64,000 bases of DNA from Actinomadura opuntiae (GTDB taxonomy: Bacteria > Actinomycetota > Actinomycetes > Streptosporangiales > Streptosporangiaceae): the NCBI RefSeq assembly GCF_030283205.1, contig NZ_JASNWF010000018.1, positions 182,857-246,856 of the forward strand, in the 5' to 3' direction. Made by a program: the position numbers and the translations under genes. The notes under the pieces are model-generated. The model saw only the letters and a list, made by a program, of their open reading frames with translations, ran no database searches and was not told where the DNA came from. How positions within the stretch are numbered: position 1 is the first letter of the stretch; the number at the start of each line of letters is the position of its first letter. Shown piece by piece: positions 16,950-26,413 of this stretch.

Positions 16950-17007
16950 TTTTCTCGGAGCACCGAGTCTGGCGGAGGGGCACCGGCGAGGCAACCGGAA
17001 CGGCCGA

Positions 17008-17622
17008 TCAGTCGAAGATCGGCTCCCGGGTGCGGGTGCGCTTGAGCTCGAAGAACCCGTCCGTCGAGGCCACCGCGACCACGCCGTCCCACAGCTTCGC
17101 GGCGGCCTCGCCGCGCGGGATCGGCGACACGACCGGGCCGAAGAACGCGCTGCCCTCGACCTCGATCACCGGGGTGCCGACCTCCTGGCCGACCCGGTCG
17201 ATGCCGTCCTTGTGGGACGCGCGGACCGCCTCGTCGTAGGCGGTGGAGTCGGCGGCGTCGGCGAGCGCCGGGTCCAGGCCCGCCGCGGTCAGCGCCGCCT
17301 CGAAGTACTCGCGGGTGAACTTCTGCCGCTCGTGGTGGCGGCGGGTGCCGAGCTCGGTGTAGAGCCGGCCCAGCACGTCCGAGCCGTACTTCTGCTCGGC
17401 GGCGATGCACACGCGCACCGGCCCCCACGCGTCGGCCAGGCCCTTGCGGTACTCCTCGGGGACGTCCTTGTCCTCGTTGAGGACGGACAGGCTCATCACA
17501 TGCCAGCGCACCTGGATCGGGCGCAGCTTCTCCACTTCCAGGATCCAGCGCGAGGTGATCCACGCCCATGGGCACAGCGGGTCGAACCAGAAGTCCACCG
17601 GGGTGGGAGCGTCCTGCGGCAA
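17008..17622 (-). CDS. Mycothiol-dependent nitroreductase-like DsbA family protein (Rv2466c family)
   Basis: 204 residues, thioredoxin fold with a helical insertion. The start DFWFDPLCPWAWITSRW and the end FFELKRTRT closely match the Rv2466c family, in which M. tuberculosis uses mycothiol to reduce and activate nitro compounds. The active-site motif here is Cys17-Pro-Trp-Ala, so only the first Cys of the CPWC pair is present; cis-Pro is visible in VGTPVIEV. It is likely a monothiol enzyme using mycothiol. It is divergent from pepN, as in M. tuberculosis. Confidence 0.85.
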   Translation of the reverse strand: MPQDAPTPVDFWFDPLCPWAWITSRWILEVEKLRPIQVRWHVMSLSVLNEDKDVPEEYRKGLADAWGPVRVCIAAEQKYGSDVLGRLYTELGTRRHHERQKFTREYFEAALTAAGLDPALADAADSTAYDEAVRASHKDGIDRVGQEVGTPVIEVEGSAFFGPVVSPIPRGEAAAKLWDGVVAVASTDGFFELKRTRTREPIFD

Positions 17623-17824
17623 CGTCGTCTCCTATGGCTGCTCGAGCATCATCGGTGAGATCTCCCCTCGGACAACCCGGCGCCCACCGCGTCGATTCCC
17701 GCCCGTCCCCGCCCGCCCGGTTTCCCGTTCCGGACGGCCCGGAAGGCCGTGGCGCGCGGACCTGGTCCCCGGCCGGTTGGTAGACATGGGGTCAGCAAAG
17801 AATTAAGCCGACCAAGGAGTACAT

Positions 17825-20359
17825 GTGGCAGGCAACCTCACGCGCGACGAAGCGCGGGAACGGGCCCGGCTGCTCACCGTCGAGTCGTACGCGGTCGAGC
17901 TGGATCTCACGACCGGCGAGGAGCGGTTCGGCTCGACCACCGTCATCCGGTTCGACGGCACCGAGCCCGGCGCGTCGTCCTTCGTCGACCTGCACGGGGC
18001 GGTCGTGCGGGAGGCGACGCTGAACGGCGAGGCGCTGGACCCGGCGTCCTACGACGGGGAGAAGGGCCGCCTCCCGCTACCGTCCCTGGCCGCGCGCAAC
18101 GAGCTCCGCGTCGTCGCCGACTGCGCCTACTCCCGTTCCGGCGAGGGCCTGCACCGGTTCGTGGACCCGGTGGACGGGAGCGTCTACCTGTACACGCAGT
18201 TCGAGACGGCCGACGCGCACCGGATGTACACGTGCTTCGACCAGCCCGACCTCAAGGCGACGTTCGAGCTGACGGTGAAGGCGCCGCAGGACTGGCAGGT
18301 CGTCACCAACGAGACCCCCGAGACGGTCGAGGGCGGGACGTGGCACTTCCTGCCGACCCCGCAGATCTCCACCTACATCACCGCGCTCGTCGCCGGGCCG
18401 TACCACGCGGTCCGCGACGAGTACCGCCGCGACGACGGCACCGTCATCCCGCTCGGCGTGTACTGCCGGGCGTCGCTCGCCGAGCACCTGGACGCCGAGG
18501 CCATCGTCGACGTGACCCGGCAGGGCTTCGCCTACTTCGAGAAGGTGTTCGGCCGCCCGTACCCGTTCAGCAAGTACGACCAGCTGTTCGTGCCGGAGTT
18601 CAACGCGGGCGCGATGGAGAACGCCGGCGCCGTCACGTTCCTGGAGGACTACGTCTTCCGGTCCCGGGTCACCGACGCCTCCTACGAGCGGCGCGCGGAG
18701 ACGATCCTGCACGAGATGGCGCACATGTGGTTCGGTGACCTGGTCACCATGCGCTGGTGGGACGACCTGTGGCTGAACGAGTCGTTCGCCACCTACATGA
18801 GCGTGCTGTGCCAGTCCGAGGCCACCAAGTGGACGGGCTCGTGGACGACGTTCGCGAACCTGGAGAAGGCGTGGGCGTACCGGCAGGACCAACTGCCGTC
18901 CACGCACCCGATTTCCGCCGACATCCCGGACATCCGGGCCGTCGAGGTGAACTTCGACGGGATCACCTACGCCAAGGGCGCGTCCGTCCTGAAGCAGCTG
19001 GTGGCCTATGTCGGCCGGGAGAACTTCCTGGAGGGCGTGCGCCGGTACTTCGACCGGCACGCGTGGGGCAACACCGTCCTGACCGACCTGCTGGACGCGC
19101 TGGAGGAGACCTCCGGCCGCGACCTGGCGTCCTGGTCGAAGGAGTGGCTGGAGACCGCGGGCGTCAACACGATGCGCCCCGAGTACGAGGTCGACGCCGA
19201 CGGGAACTTCTCCTCGTTCGCCGTGCTGCAGGAGGCCAAGGCCGACTACCCGACGCTGCGCTCGCACCGCCTGGCGATCGGCCTGTACGACCGGACCGGC
19301 GACGGGCTCGTCCGGCGGGAGCGGGTCGAGCTGGACGTGGTCGGCGCGCGGACGGAGGTGCCGCAGCTCGTCGGGCAGAAGCGTCCCGACCTGGTGCTGG
19401 TCAACGACGACGACCTCACCTACGCCAAGGTGCGGCTCGACGAGCACTCGCTGAAGACGCTGGTGGAGCACATCGGCGACATCAAGGAGAGCCTGCCGCG
19501 CGCGCTGTGCTGGTCGGCGGCGTGGGACATGACCCGCGACGCGGAGATGGCGACGCGCGACTACGTCCGGCTCGTCGCGAAGGGCATCCGCGGCGTCACC
19601 GACATCTCGGTCACGCAGACGCTGCTGCGGCAGGCGCGGACGGCCGTCCAGCAGTACGCCGACCCGTCCTGGCGCAAGGAGGGCCTGGCGCTGCTGGCCG
19701 ACACGCTCTTCGAACTGGCCCGCGAGGCGCTGCCCGGCTCGGACCTCCAGCTCGCCTACACGCAGGCGTTCGCGGCGTCGGCGGTCAGCGAGGAGCACCT
19801 GGCGTTCGTCCGGGCGCTGCTGGACGGCTCGCAGACCCTCGACGGGCTGACGGTCGACACCGACCTGCGGTGGGCGCTGCTGCGCCGCCTCGTCGTCACC
19901 GGCAAGGCCGGCGAGGACGAGATCGACGCCGAGCACGACCGGGACCGGACGGCGGCGGGCGAGCGGCACGCCGCCGCGTGCAAGGCCGCGATCCCGACCG
20001 CCGAGGCCAAGGCCGCCGCGTGGGACCGGATCATCGGCGGCACGCTGCCGAACGCCGTCTACCGGGCGACGCTCGGCGGGTTCGTGGAGCCCGACCAGGC
20101 CGGGCTGCTCGTCCCGTACGTGGACCGGTACTTCGCCGAGGTCGGCCGGGTGTGGAAGGAGTGGACCAGCGACATGTCCCAGACGTTCGCGGAGGTCGCC
20201 TACCCCTTCCTGGTGATCGAGCAGTCCACGATCGACCGCACCGAGTCCTACATCACCGGCGAGAAGCCGCCCGCGGCGCTCGTCCGGCTGCTGTCGGAGG
20301 GCCGTGACGGCGTGGCCCGCGCGCTGCGCGCCCGCGCGAAGGACGCCGCCGCCGGCTAG
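17825..20359 (+). CDS. pepN: Aminopeptidase N (M1 family)
   Basis: 844-residue zinc aminopeptidase. The substrate N-terminus-binding motif GAMEN starts at residue 262, the zinc motif HEMAHMWFGD at 296 and the third ligand Glu in WLNESFAT follows about 19 residues later. The N-terminal beta domain and the C-terminal ERAP1-like helical domain are both complete. It is cytosolic (no signal) and trims N-terminal residues from peptides. GTG 17825 follows AAGGAG by five bases; an ATG two bases earlier is out of frame. Divergent from the nitroreductase. Confidence 0.93.
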   Translation: MAGNLTRDEARERARLLTVESYAVELDLTTGEERFGSTTVIRFDGTEPGASSFVDLHGAVVREATLNGEALDPASYDGEKGRLPLPSLAARNELRVVADCAYSRSGEGLHRFVDPVDGSVYLYTQFETADAHRMYTCFDQPDLKATFELTVKAPQDWQVVTNETPETVEGGTWHFLPTPQISTYITALVAGPYHAVRDEYRRDDGTVIPLGVYCRASLAEHLDAEAIVDVTRQGFAYFEKVFGRPYPFSKYDQLFVPEFNAGAMENAGAVTFLEDYVFRSRVTDASYERRAETILHEMAHMWFGDLVTMRWWDDLWLNESFATYMSVLCQSEATKWTGSWTTFANLEKAWAYRQDQLPSTHPISADIPDIRAVEVNFDGITYAKGASVLKQLVAYVGRENFLEGVRRYFDRHAWGNTVLTDLLDALEETSGRDLASWSKEWLETAGVNTMRPEYEVDADGNFSSFAVLQEAKADYPTLRSHRLAIGLYDRTGDGLVRRERVELDVVGARTEVPQLVGQKRPDLVLVNDDDLTYAKVRLDEHSLKTLVEHIGDIKESLPRALCWSAAWDMTRDAEMATRDYVRLVAKGIRGVTDISVTQTLLRQARTAVQQYADPSWRKEGLALLADTLFELAREALPGSDLQLAYTQAFAASAVSEEHLAFVRALLDGSQTLDGLTVDTDLRWALLRRLVVTGKAGEDEIDAEHDRDRTAAGERHAAACKAAIPTAEAKAAAWDRIIGGTLPNAVYRATLGGFVEPDQAGLLVPYVDRYFAEVGRVWKEWTSDMSQTFAEVAYPFLVIEQSTIDRTESYITGEKPPAALVRLLSEGRDGVARALRARAKDAAAG

Positions 20360-20374
20360 CGTCGCGCGACCCTG

Positions 20375-20423
20375 CCGAAACCCCCGTGACCATGCGATCG
20401 TTGCAGGGTCACGGGGGTTTCGG
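20375..20423. terminator. Strong 17-bp hairpin after pepN, with an alternative pairing
   Basis: CCGAAACCCCCGTGACC (20375-20391) pairs perfectly with 20407-20423, loop 15 bases, just after the pepN stop. There is no T run, as is common in high-GC actinobacteria. GACCCTGC at 20368-20375 can instead pair with GCAGGGTC at 20403-20410, so two exclusive folds are possible. It lies 18 bases before the next gene's start. Confidence 0.65.
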
Positions 20424-20441
20424 GGAGAAGGGGATGGTCGC

Positions 20442-21440
20442 GTGGAGACGGCGCGGGACGTGCTGGCGGCGCTGGCGCGGCGGTACGCGTTCGGGGACCT
20501 GGAGGCGCTGATCGGCGAAGGGACGCTGATTCCGGCCGGGCGGGCGAGGGCGGTCGCGCCGCTGTGCGCGTTCGGGCAGCGCGTCCTGGACCTGGACGCC
20601 GAGGACTTCGGGATGCCGGAGGCCGTCGGGGAGGTCCCCCGCGACCTGCTCGACCGCGCCCGCGCCAGCCGGATGCCGCAGGCGCCCAAGGAGCGGCCGC
20701 GCGGCGCGCTGGCGAGCCTGCGGCCCGCGTACGCGCTGCTGCTGGAGGTCATCGCGATCCGCTGGCACCGCCGCGACATGGCCGCGCTGGTCGCGGCCGT
20801 GCACATCGCCAGCGAGTACCTGCCGCTGCTGGCGTGGGAGCCCGTCCTCGGGCACGCCGGCGACCCGGCGCTGATCGGCGCGTCGGTGAACGGGGAGGGC
20901 AGCCGGTTCGGCGTGCCGATCGCGCCGGGCTCGGCCCGCGAATGCGACCACACCCGTCCGGAGCGGTCGGCGTGCGAGCGGACGCTGCGGGTCGCCAAGG
21001 AGCCGCCGCCCGGATGGCGCGCCTACCTCGACCGGCAGCACAGCCAGGTCGCCGCCGCACTCGGCGACTGCGCGGCCCGCTGCCGCACCCCCTGCACCGT
21101 GATGACCCGGCTCGACGAGCGCGTCCGCGCCGATCTCACCGAACGCTGCAAGCTGGCCGCCGAGTTCACCGACGGCGCCCTGGTGAAGCTGCGGCACGCC
21201 GCCCCGGTCGGGCACGGCTTCGGCGTCCCGTCCCCCGAGGAGGTCGAGGCGGCGTGGGCCCGCGCCTGCAGGTCCATGTCACACCAGCCGCTCGGCAAGG
21301 CCGCGCTGGACGGCGCCGACACCGACCCGTACCCGCTGCCGGGCCTGCCCGCCCTGTTCTCGGCGATCGCGTCGGTGCCGATCGTCCCGGACACGCTCCT
21401 GTACGACGTCACCCAGCGCATCAGCGCGAGCTTGAGCTGA
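20442..21440 (+). CDS. Conserved-looking hypothetical protein with eight cysteines
   Basis: 332 residues from GTG 20442, which follows GGGGAGAAGGGG. I recognise no family. The chain is mostly helical. Eight Cys are spread through it, with clusters ECDHTRPERSACE and DCAARCRTPC in the middle and single Cys near 240 and 270; such spacing could hold zinc or an Fe-S cluster, or stabilise a fold. There is no signal peptide or TM helix. Its 3' end overlaps the convergent malQ by 20 bases. Codon use matches its neighbours, so it is not a shadow frame. Confidence 0.6.
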   Translation: METARDVLAALARRYAFGDLEALIGEGTLIPAGRARAVAPLCAFGQRVLDLDAEDFGMPEAVGEVPRDLLDRARASRMPQAPKERPRGALASLRPAYALLLEVIAIRWHRRDMAALVAAVHIASEYLPLLAWEPVLGHAGDPALIGASVNGEGSRFGVPIAPGSARECDHTRPERSACERTLRVAKEPPPGWRAYLDRQHSQVAAALGDCAARCRTPCTVMTRLDERVRADLTERCKLAAEFTDGALVKLRHAAPVGHGFGVPSPEEVEAAWARACRSMSHQPLGKAALDGADTDPYPLPGLPALFSAIASVPIVPDTLLYDVTQRISASLS

Positions 21441-23562
21441 CCTCCTTCAGCACGGCGCGGACGCGCGGGTCGGCGACGAGGTCGTCCAGGAGGACGGGAC
21501 GGCCCTGCGCGTCGGCCAGCGGGACGCGCCAGTTCGGATACTCGTCGGTGGTACCGGGCTGGTTCTGGGTGCGGCGCTCGCCGACCGCGTCGGCCAGCGA
21601 GACGCCGATGAGCCGGGCGGGGCTGCGGCCGAGGAAGGCGTGCAGCGCGGCGACGACCTGCTCGTCGTGGGCGGTGGAGCCGTCGGCGAGCGCACGCACG
21701 ACCTCCTCGGGCGGAACGGACAGCAGGCCCTCGGAGTGCAGCAACGCCAGCCACGCGGCCAGTTGCCGCCGGTGGTCGTCGGTCTCCTCGGCGAGCGGGC
21801 GGGTGAGCAGGCCGAGGCGGTCGCGCAGGGCGATGTGGTCGCCGTGCAGGAACCCGGTGATCGGCGGCATGTCGTGGGTGCCGACCGTGGCCAGCGACAG
21901 CTCCCGCCACTGCTCCGCCGGCTTCGGGCGGCCCTTCGCGTCGCGCTCGAACCACAGCAGCGAGGTACCGAGGACACCCCGGTCGGCGAGGTCGTCGCGG
22001 ACCTCCGGCTCCACGGTGCCGAGGTCCTCACCGACGACGAGCGCGCCCGCGCGGCTGGCCTCCCACACCAGGCAGCCGAGCATCGCCTCGCGGTCGTAGC
22101 CGACGTAGGTCCCGTCCGCGGGCGACGCGCCCTCCGGGATCCACCACAGCCGCGACACCTGCATGGCGTGGTCGAGGCGGAGGCCGCCGCCGTGCTGGAG
22201 CGCGGCGGCCAGCATCTCCCGGTACGGGACGTAGGCGTTCGCCGCGAGCGTGGTCGGCCGCCAGGGCGGCTGGCCCCAGTCCTGGCCGCGCTGGTTGAAC
22301 TCGTCCGGCGGCGCGCCGACGCTCATCCCGGTCGCGAGCTCGTCCCGGTAGATCCAGGCGTCGGCGCTTCCCTGCGCCACCCCGACGGCCAGGTCGTGGA
22401 CGATCCCGGCGGGCATCCCCGCGTCGCGGGCGGCCCGCTGCGCGGCGGCGAGCTGCTCGTCCAAGCGCCATTGCAGCCACGTGTGGAACTCGGCGCGGTG
22501 GTGGTGGCGGGGCTCGTCCAGGACGGCCCGCCCGTGCGCGTCCCGCAGCGGGGACGGCCACCGCCGCCAGTCGGTGGTGCCCTGCTCCTCGCTGATCGCG
22601 CACCAGGTGGTGAAGTCGCGGAGCGCCGCGCCGTTGCGCTTGCGGAACTCCTGGTAGCCGGGCTCGTTGCGGACGTTCGGCGCCGAGCGGTACATCGCCT
22701 CCAGCGCTTCGAGCTTCGCCGTCCAGACAGCACTGCGATCCAGCGGGCCCTCGAGCGCGCGCAGTCGGGCCGCCATGGCCGCGAACCGTTCGCGGCCCTC
22801 GGCGGGCAGCGCCGCGTACTCCGGCATGTCCTCGATCCGCAGGTAGATCGGGGCGGGGAAGCGGCGGCTCATCGGCGAGTACGGCGACGGGCTCACCGGC
22901 GGGACCGGCTCCGCGGCGTGCAGCGGGTTCGCCACGACGAAACCGGCGCCGAGGTCGCGGCCGCTCCACGCCGCGAGATCGGCCAGGTCGTGCAGGTCGC
23001 CGAGCCCCCAGGAGCCGCGCGAGCGCAGCGAGTACAGCTGGACGGTCAGCCCCCACATCCGCGGCGGTCGCGGCAGTGAGGCCGGCGCCACCAGCAGCGC
23101 CGCGTGCTCGTCCTTGCCGCCCCGCCGGACACTCAGGCGATGCCACCCGTACGGGACGTCATCCCCGAAGTCCTCCAGCGGGACGGGCTCTCCGCGCGCG
23201 TCGCCGTCAGCCGGTGCCGACAGGACGTCGGGCATGCCCGGCCCGATGCGCACGTCCAGGTCGCCGTCCGGGCCCAGAGTCCGGCGGAGCTTCGCCAGGA
23301 TCCGGTCGGTGGCCCGTTCCCCGCCCTCGTCGCGGCGGACCACGACGGTCGGCGGGAGGGCGCGCTCGCGTTCACGGTGGCGTTCCAGCTCCGCGCGCAC
23401 GCTGGACGGGGACGAGGCGTCCACTCCCAGTGCGCCGAGGACGGCGACCAGGGTGGCGGGCGGTACGTCCGCCTTCCTTCCCCGCCAGTCGATGTACCGC
23501 GTCGCGACTCTGTGGTGTCCGGCCAGCCTGATCAGTTCGTCGTCAGCCACGCCTGCACCCAT
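21421..23562 (-). CDS. malQ: 4-alpha-glucanotransferase (amylomaltase, GH77)
   Basis: 713 residues. GH77 catalytic residues are visible: nucleophile Asp in GGGLRLDHAM, acid/base Glu in LVVGEDLGTV and the stabilising Asp in VGTHDMPPI. The N-terminal extension of about 150 residues before the barrel is usual in actinobacterial MalQ. It moves maltosyl units between glucans in glycogen/maltodextrin metabolism. The start is chosen at ATG 23562; GTG ten codons upstream or four downstream is possible, as no site is strong. Its end overlaps the convergent unknown gene. Confidence 0.9.
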   Translation of the reverse strand: MGAGVADDELIRLAGHHRVATRYIDWRGRKADVPPATLVAVLGALGVDASSPSSVRAELERHRERERALPPTVVVRRDEGGERATDRILAKLRRTLGPDGDLDVRIGPGMPDVLSAPADGDARGEPVPLEDFGDDVPYGWHRLSVRRGGKDEHAALLVAPASLPRPPRMWGLTVQLYSLRSRGSWGLGDLHDLADLAAWSGRDLGAGFVVANPLHAAEPVPPVSPSPYSPMSRRFPAPIYLRIEDMPEYAALPAEGRERFAAMAARLRALEGPLDRSAVWTAKLEALEAMYRSAPNVRNEPGYQEFRKRNGAALRDFTTWCAISEEQGTTDWRRWPSPLRDAHGRAVLDEPRHHHRAEFHTWLQWRLDEQLAAAQRAARDAGMPAGIVHDLAVGVAQGSADAWIYRDELATGMSVGAPPDEFNQRGQDWGQPPWRPTTLAANAYVPYREMLAAALQHGGGLRLDHAMQVSRLWWIPEGASPADGTYVGYDREAMLGCLVWEASRAGALVVGEDLGTVEPEVRDDLADRGVLGTSLLWFERDAKGRPKPAEQWRELSLATVGTHDMPPITGFLHGDHIALRDRLGLLTRPLAEETDDHRRQLAAWLALLHSEGLLSVPPEEVVRALADGSTAHDEQVVAALHAFLGRSPARLIGVSLADAVGERRTQNQPGTTDEYPNWRVPLADAQGRPVLLDDLVADPRVRAVLKEVSSSSR

Positions 23563-23601
23563 GCCCCGGCGGCGCGCCGCCAAGCGCCGCGCAAGCGCTC
23601 C

Positions 23602-25026
23602 TCACTGCCCCCAGATGGGCGGTTTGCGGCCGGTCCAGGGACGCGCCTCCTCCAGCTGCGCGGCGAGCGAGATCAGCGTCCCCTCCCCGCCGAGCCGTCC
23701 GGCCAGCATGATCCCGATCGGCAGTCCGTCGGCGTTCCAGTGCAGTGGCACATTCACGGCGGGCTGCCCGGAGATGTTGTAGGCGGCACAGAACGGCGTG
23801 AAGAGCATCTGCCGCCGGAAGTTCTCCTCGGGCGGCTGGTCGTGGAAGTGCCCGACGGGGACGGGCGGCTGCGCGAGCGTCGGGTGCAGGATCGCGTCGA
23901 ACGCGTCCATGACGGGGAACGCCGCGCGCACCGCTGCCTGCAACGCGGCGTGCGCCTGGAACAGCTGCGGCCCGCTGGTGGCGTTGCCGCGTTCGCGCAG
24001 CCAGCGCGTCAGCGGCTGGAGCAGGTGCTCGCCGCCGTCCGGGACGGGCGTCATCGTGGCCATGACGCCCCAGAGCAGCTCGAAATGCGGGACCATCTCG
24101 GGCCCGAACACCTGCGGCAGCTCCACGACCTCGTGCCCGAGCTCCTCCAGCAGCTCGGAGGCCTCCTCGTAGGCGGCGACGCAGTCGGGATGCACTTCCG
24201 CGCCGGGCACGGCGGGCTGCCGGCTGCGCGCGATGCGGAGCCGTCCCGGCGGCCGTCCCGCATACGACAGGAACGTGCCGTCGACGGGCGGGGCCGCGTA
24301 GAGGTCGCCGGGCATCGGCTTCGCCATCACGTCCAGTAGGAGGGCGGCGTCCTCGACGGTCCGCGCGATCGGCCCGTTGGTGGACAGGCCGAACAGGTCG
24401 GGGACGATCGGGCCCTGGGAGATGCGGCCGCGGGTCGGCTTGATCCCGAACAGCCCGCACACGCTGCTCGGGATGCGGATGGAGCCACCGCCGTCGCTGC
24501 CCTGGGCGACCGGCGCGAGCCCGGACGCGACCGCCGCGGCGGCGCCGCCGCTCGAACCGCCCGCCGACCTGGCGGGGTCCCACGGGGTGCGGGCGGGCGG
24601 CGCGACGTCGCTCTCGGTGTAGCAGGGGAGCCCGAATTCCGGGACGGCGGTCTTGCCGGGCAGCACCGATCCGGCCGCGCGCAGCAGCCGCACGACGCTG
24701 TCATCCGAGAACCCGGTGAAACCGGAAAAAACGGACGAGCCAAAAGTCATCCGGACGCCGTCCACCATGTTCAGGTCCTTGACCGGAACCGGCACCCCGT
24801 GCAGCGGCGGCAGGTCCGCCGGGTCCGCGGCGTCGAGGACCGCCTTCTCGGCCCGCGCGGCCTGCTCGCGCGCCACCTCGGCGGTGACCGTCACATAGGC
24901 CCCGACCTGCGGGTTCAGCCGTTCGATGCGGTCCAGGTAGTGGTCGGTCAGCTCGACCGGGGACAGGCGCCCCGAGCGGACGGCCTCAGCCGCCTCCCTA
25001 GCGCCGAGGTCATGGAGATGTGTCAC
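23602..25026 (-). CDS. Amidase (amidase signature family), second copy
   Basis: 474 residues with Lys83 (VPVKDLN), the AGGSSGG motif near 155-161 and nucleophile Ser182 in GSDGGGSIRIPS. The family triad is complete. The C-terminal part (ISGQPAVNVPLHWNADGLPIGIML) is typical of AtzF/6-aminohexanoate-type or general amidases. Substrate unknown. GTG 25026 has no clear ribosome site. It ends 39 bases before malQ begins and may be in the same transcript. Confidence 0.82.
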   Translation of the reverse strand: MTHLHDLGAREAAEAVRSGRLSPVELTDHYLDRIERLNPQVGAYVTVTAEVAREQAARAEKAVLDAADPADLPPLHGVPVPVKDLNMVDGVRMTFGSSVFSGFTGFSDDSVVRLLRAAGSVLPGKTAVPEFGLPCYTESDVAPPARTPWDPARSAGGSSGGAAAAVASGLAPVAQGSDGGGSIRIPSSVCGLFGIKPTRGRISQGPIVPDLFGLSTNGPIARTVEDAALLLDVMAKPMPGDLYAAPPVDGTFLSYAGRPPGRLRIARSRQPAVPGAEVHPDCVAAYEEASELLEELGHEVVELPQVFGPEMVPHFELLWGVMATMTPVPDGGEHLLQPLTRWLRERGNATSGPQLFQAHAALQAAVRAAFPVMDAFDAILHPTLAQPPVPVGHFHDQPPEENFRRQMLFTPFCAAYNISGQPAVNVPLHWNADGLPIGIMLAGRLGGEGTLISLAAQLEEARPWTGRKPPIWGQ

Positions 25027-25218
25027 GAACCGGAACGCTAGACCGCCCGGCGGGCGGGCATCAAAGAGGGCAGCGACTCTCGTGCCCGGGAAGAGGTGGT
25101 AAATGACCGACCTACCCGTCCTGCGCGGAAGTCAATCACTCACCCGCGGCGACAAAACTATTAACCCTGCATGACTAGTCGCCGTCCCGCATGATGATTA
25201 CTCTGCGCACGGAGGATC

Positions 25219-26070
25219 ATGCCCCCGATAGGAAAGGAACACGGAGCGTCACTTATGGCGATCATGGAGCGGGGCAACACACAGCAGGCACGGGGCCAGC
25301 CCCGTGAGCAGCCCGAACAGCGAGAGGAACCACGCGAGCGGCCCGCGGCGACCCCGCCGCCGGAGGAACGGACGCTCGCGGGAACGCTCGCCGACCCCCG
25401 GATCCGGCGCTGGGCGTGGCGGATCGGCGTCGCCCTCGTGGCGCTCGTCGTCGTCACCCTCGCGGCCGGCGGGCGGCTCGGGATCACCGCGGCGGTCCTG
25501 GTGGTGATCGTGGACGTGGTCCGCCGGTCCCGCCGCGACTCCAGCATCCCGGCCTGGCAGAAGTCCTCGGCCGCCGAACGGCGCACCGAGAAGCAGCTGC
25601 GGTCGCTGGAGCGCAACGGCTACCTCGTGCTGCACGCGCGGGCCGTCCCCCGCGACGACGAGGGCGTCAGCGACGGGCGGATCGACCACCTGGTGATCGG
25701 GCCGAGCGGCGTCTACGCCATCGACTCCGAGAAGTGGGACAAGCGCCTGCCCGTGCGCACCCTGTCGCACCGCAAGCTCTTCCACGGCCCCTTCAACAAG
25801 AAGGACCGGCTGGACGAGGCGCGCTGGGAGGCCGACCAGGCCAGCAGGATCATCGGAGGGCAGGTCGGCTTCGAGGTGCCGGTGCAGCCCTCCGTCGCCA
25901 TCTACGGGCCGTCCATCCCGTGGAAGGTGATGCGCGTCCGGGACGTCGACGTGTACGCCGGCAACCGGGCCCGCTCCTACCTGCGCCGCCGTCCCAAGAT
26001 CCTCACCGACACCGACGTCCAGCGGATCTTCCAGGCGGCGGAGAAGGCGCTGCCGCCCAAGTACGGCTGA
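25219..26070 (+). CDS. NERD-domain membrane-anchored protein
   Basis: 283 residues from ATG 25219, with GGAGG four bases upstream. A Gln/Glu/Arg/Pro-rich start is followed by two close hydrophobic segments (about 70-103) and then a NERD (nuclease-related) domain from about 120: GRIDHLVIGPSGVYAIDSEKW holds the conserved D...V..E.K-like core of this PD-(D/E)XK-related fold. A membrane-tethered nuclease-like protein of unknown role. An in-frame ATG at 25255 is an alternative start. A strong hairpin follows it. Confidence 0.7.
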   Translation: MPPIGKEHGASLMAIMERGNTQQARGQPREQPEQREEPRERPAATPPPEERTLAGTLADPRIRRWAWRIGVALVALVVVTLAAGGRLGITAAVLVVIVDVVRRSRRDSSIPAWQKSSAAERRTEKQLRSLERNGYLVLHARAVPRDDEGVSDGRIDHLVIGPSGVYAIDSEKWDKRLPVRTLSHRKLFHGPFNKKDRLDEARWEADQASRIIGGQVGFEVPVQPSVAIYGPSIPWKVMRVRDVDVYAGNRARSYLRRRPKILTDTDVQRIFQAAEKALPPKYG

Positions 26071-26175
26071 CCGGCACGGCCGGGGATCCCGCAGCGACGC
26101 CGGATCCCCCCACCGGATCCCCACCGGCGCGGCCCGCTCCCCCGGGCCGCCCGGCGGCTCGACGACGAGCCCCGA

Positions 26176-26203
26176 CCGGGCCCCTCGCGGGCCCGGCCCT
26201 TTT
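26176..26203 (+). terminator. Intrinsic terminator after the NERD gene
   Basis: CCGGGCCC (26176-26183), five-base loop, GGGCCCGG (26189-26196), then CCCTTTT. The rest of the 343-base gap 26071-26413 is GC-rich and holds no supported gene; the ilvD promoter must lie in its second half. Confidence 0.7.
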
Positions 26204-26413
26204 CAACCCCGGCCTTCGCGAGCCCCGGCTCCCACCTTGTAGCATCGAGGAGAACAGGGCCGGCCCGCGCGCGACCTCCGCTGAGCCGGCGGCAGCGCCG
26301 CGATCCGCCGCTGAGAGCTTCCACCGCGCACCGCTCGCTCCCGCCCGCCGCACCCCGGCGCGGCGACGCGTCCGGCGGCACGGCACCACGGCACAGGTTG
26401 GAGAGGTCACAGG

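Noticed and set aside
14744..17575. 943-codon minus-strand open frame
   Set aside because: Out of phase with three clear genes on the same strand (membrane protein, ATPase, nitroreductase).
18077..20998. 973-codon minus-strand open frame
   Set aside because: Antisense shadow of pepN in GC-rich DNA; no motif, while pepN is unmistakable.
8112..25026. The two amidase genes as a recent duplication
   Set aside because: They share only family motifs; flanking and internal sequences differ throughout, so they are old paralogues.
25103..25174. 23-codon frame with an AGGTGG site upstream of the NERD gene
   Set aside because: Lies in an AT-richer stretch that more likely holds the promoter (TATTAA at 25159-25164); not enough support for translation.
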